From NCBI GenBank assembly GCA_036365455.1, contig JAWQUS010000004.1:2549501-2613500 (forward strand): a stretch of 64,000 nucleotides of DNA. The letters run 5' to 3'. The DNA comes from Macrosoma leucophasiata (taxonomy: Eukaryota > Arthropoda > Insecta > Lepidoptera > Hedylidae). Both the position numbers and the translations under genes were made by a program. Each line of letters starts with the position of its first letter. Positions within the stretch are counted from its first letter, which is position 1. Positions 63,959 to 64,000 of this stretch are shown piece after piece. The notes under the pieces are model-generated. The model made no database searches, had not been told where the DNA came from, and saw only the letters and a list, made by a program, of their open reading frames with translations.

Positions 63959-64000
63959 GTTGTACGCGCTTTCACTGCCTTTCTTTTTGCGCTTTTTCTT
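63959..64000 (-). CDS. Unidentified gene, first visible exon (partial)
   Basis: Runs off the right edge. 14 codons, KKKRKKKGSESAYN, then donor AAC|gtaaaa. That donor, not the ggtta six bases later, keeps phase 0 with the next exon; the alternative would run into a stop. The basic run may be a nuclear-localisation or membrane-proximal patch. With the other exons it gives a 186-residue C-terminus. Confidence 0.6.

Overview
The window is nuclear DNA of an insect, almost certainly a lepidopteran (moth or butterfly). The evidence is a spliced tachykinin-related-peptide precursor gene, mariner and Ty3/gypsy elements, jockey-type LINE debris, tRNA-derived SINEs, and retroposon ends of the type actagctg(tt)gcccgcg. 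The sequence is AT-rich, intron-bearing and dominated by interspersed repeats. I see no tRNA or rRNA gene, no CRISPR array and no bacterial-type operon.

Host genes. Two are supported. (1) A tachykinin precursor (Tk) on the + strand: main coding exon 43891-44605, a 2.26 kb intron holding LINE debris, and a terminal exon 46861-46892 with a poly(A) signal at 46934. It encodes six amidated peptides. (2) The 3' end of an unidentified gene on the - strand at the right edge: four coding exons between 64000 and 62130, all joined by phase-0 introns, giving a Lys-rich then Ala/Pro/Ser/Glu-rich C-terminal tail.

Mobile elements. A 4952 bp Ty3/gypsy retrotransposon (21595-26546, - strand) has 214 bp LTRs and a GAAG target duplication; its reading frames carry two in-frame stops and one frameshift. 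Two mariner elements (5224-6493 and 14719-15950) have TA duplications, terminal inverted repeats and broken transposases. Jockey-like LINE 3' fragments lie at 26735-27462 and 45395-46378, with other LINE tails scattered through the window.

Repeat families, named here for convenience. Rep-A is a ~290 bp SINE-like unit running from actggtggtagagctcc to an A-rich tail, with about 35 copies or fragments, more than any other family. SINE-B and SINE-C are tRNA-headed. SINE-D is a ~305 bp tRNA-headed element. Rep-E, Rep-G, Rep-H, Rep-I and Rep-J are shorter dispersed families. Rep-L is a LINE tail ending in (ATT)n. Rep-T is the actagctg-type retroposon end.

Layout. 1-21 kb: repeats, both mariners, an inverted minisatellite (16.9-17.85 kb) and a diverged tandem duplication (19.7-20.7 kb). 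21.6-26.5 kb: gypsy. 26.7-43.3 kb: LINE, Rep-A, SINEs and many foldback sequences, including two 60-nt-class foldbacks with a shared 40-nt structured core (28.3 and 29.6 kb) and twin 64-bp palindromes (39.2 kb). 43.9-46.9 kb: Tk. 47-56 kb: repeats. 56.2-62 kb: fewer repeats, possibly including 3' UTR of the right-edge gene. 62.1-64 kb: the right-edge gene.

The sequence shows no multi-gene system. The strongest unusual signals are the covarying foldback core, the paired perfect palindromes, and a Lys-amide tachykinin variant.
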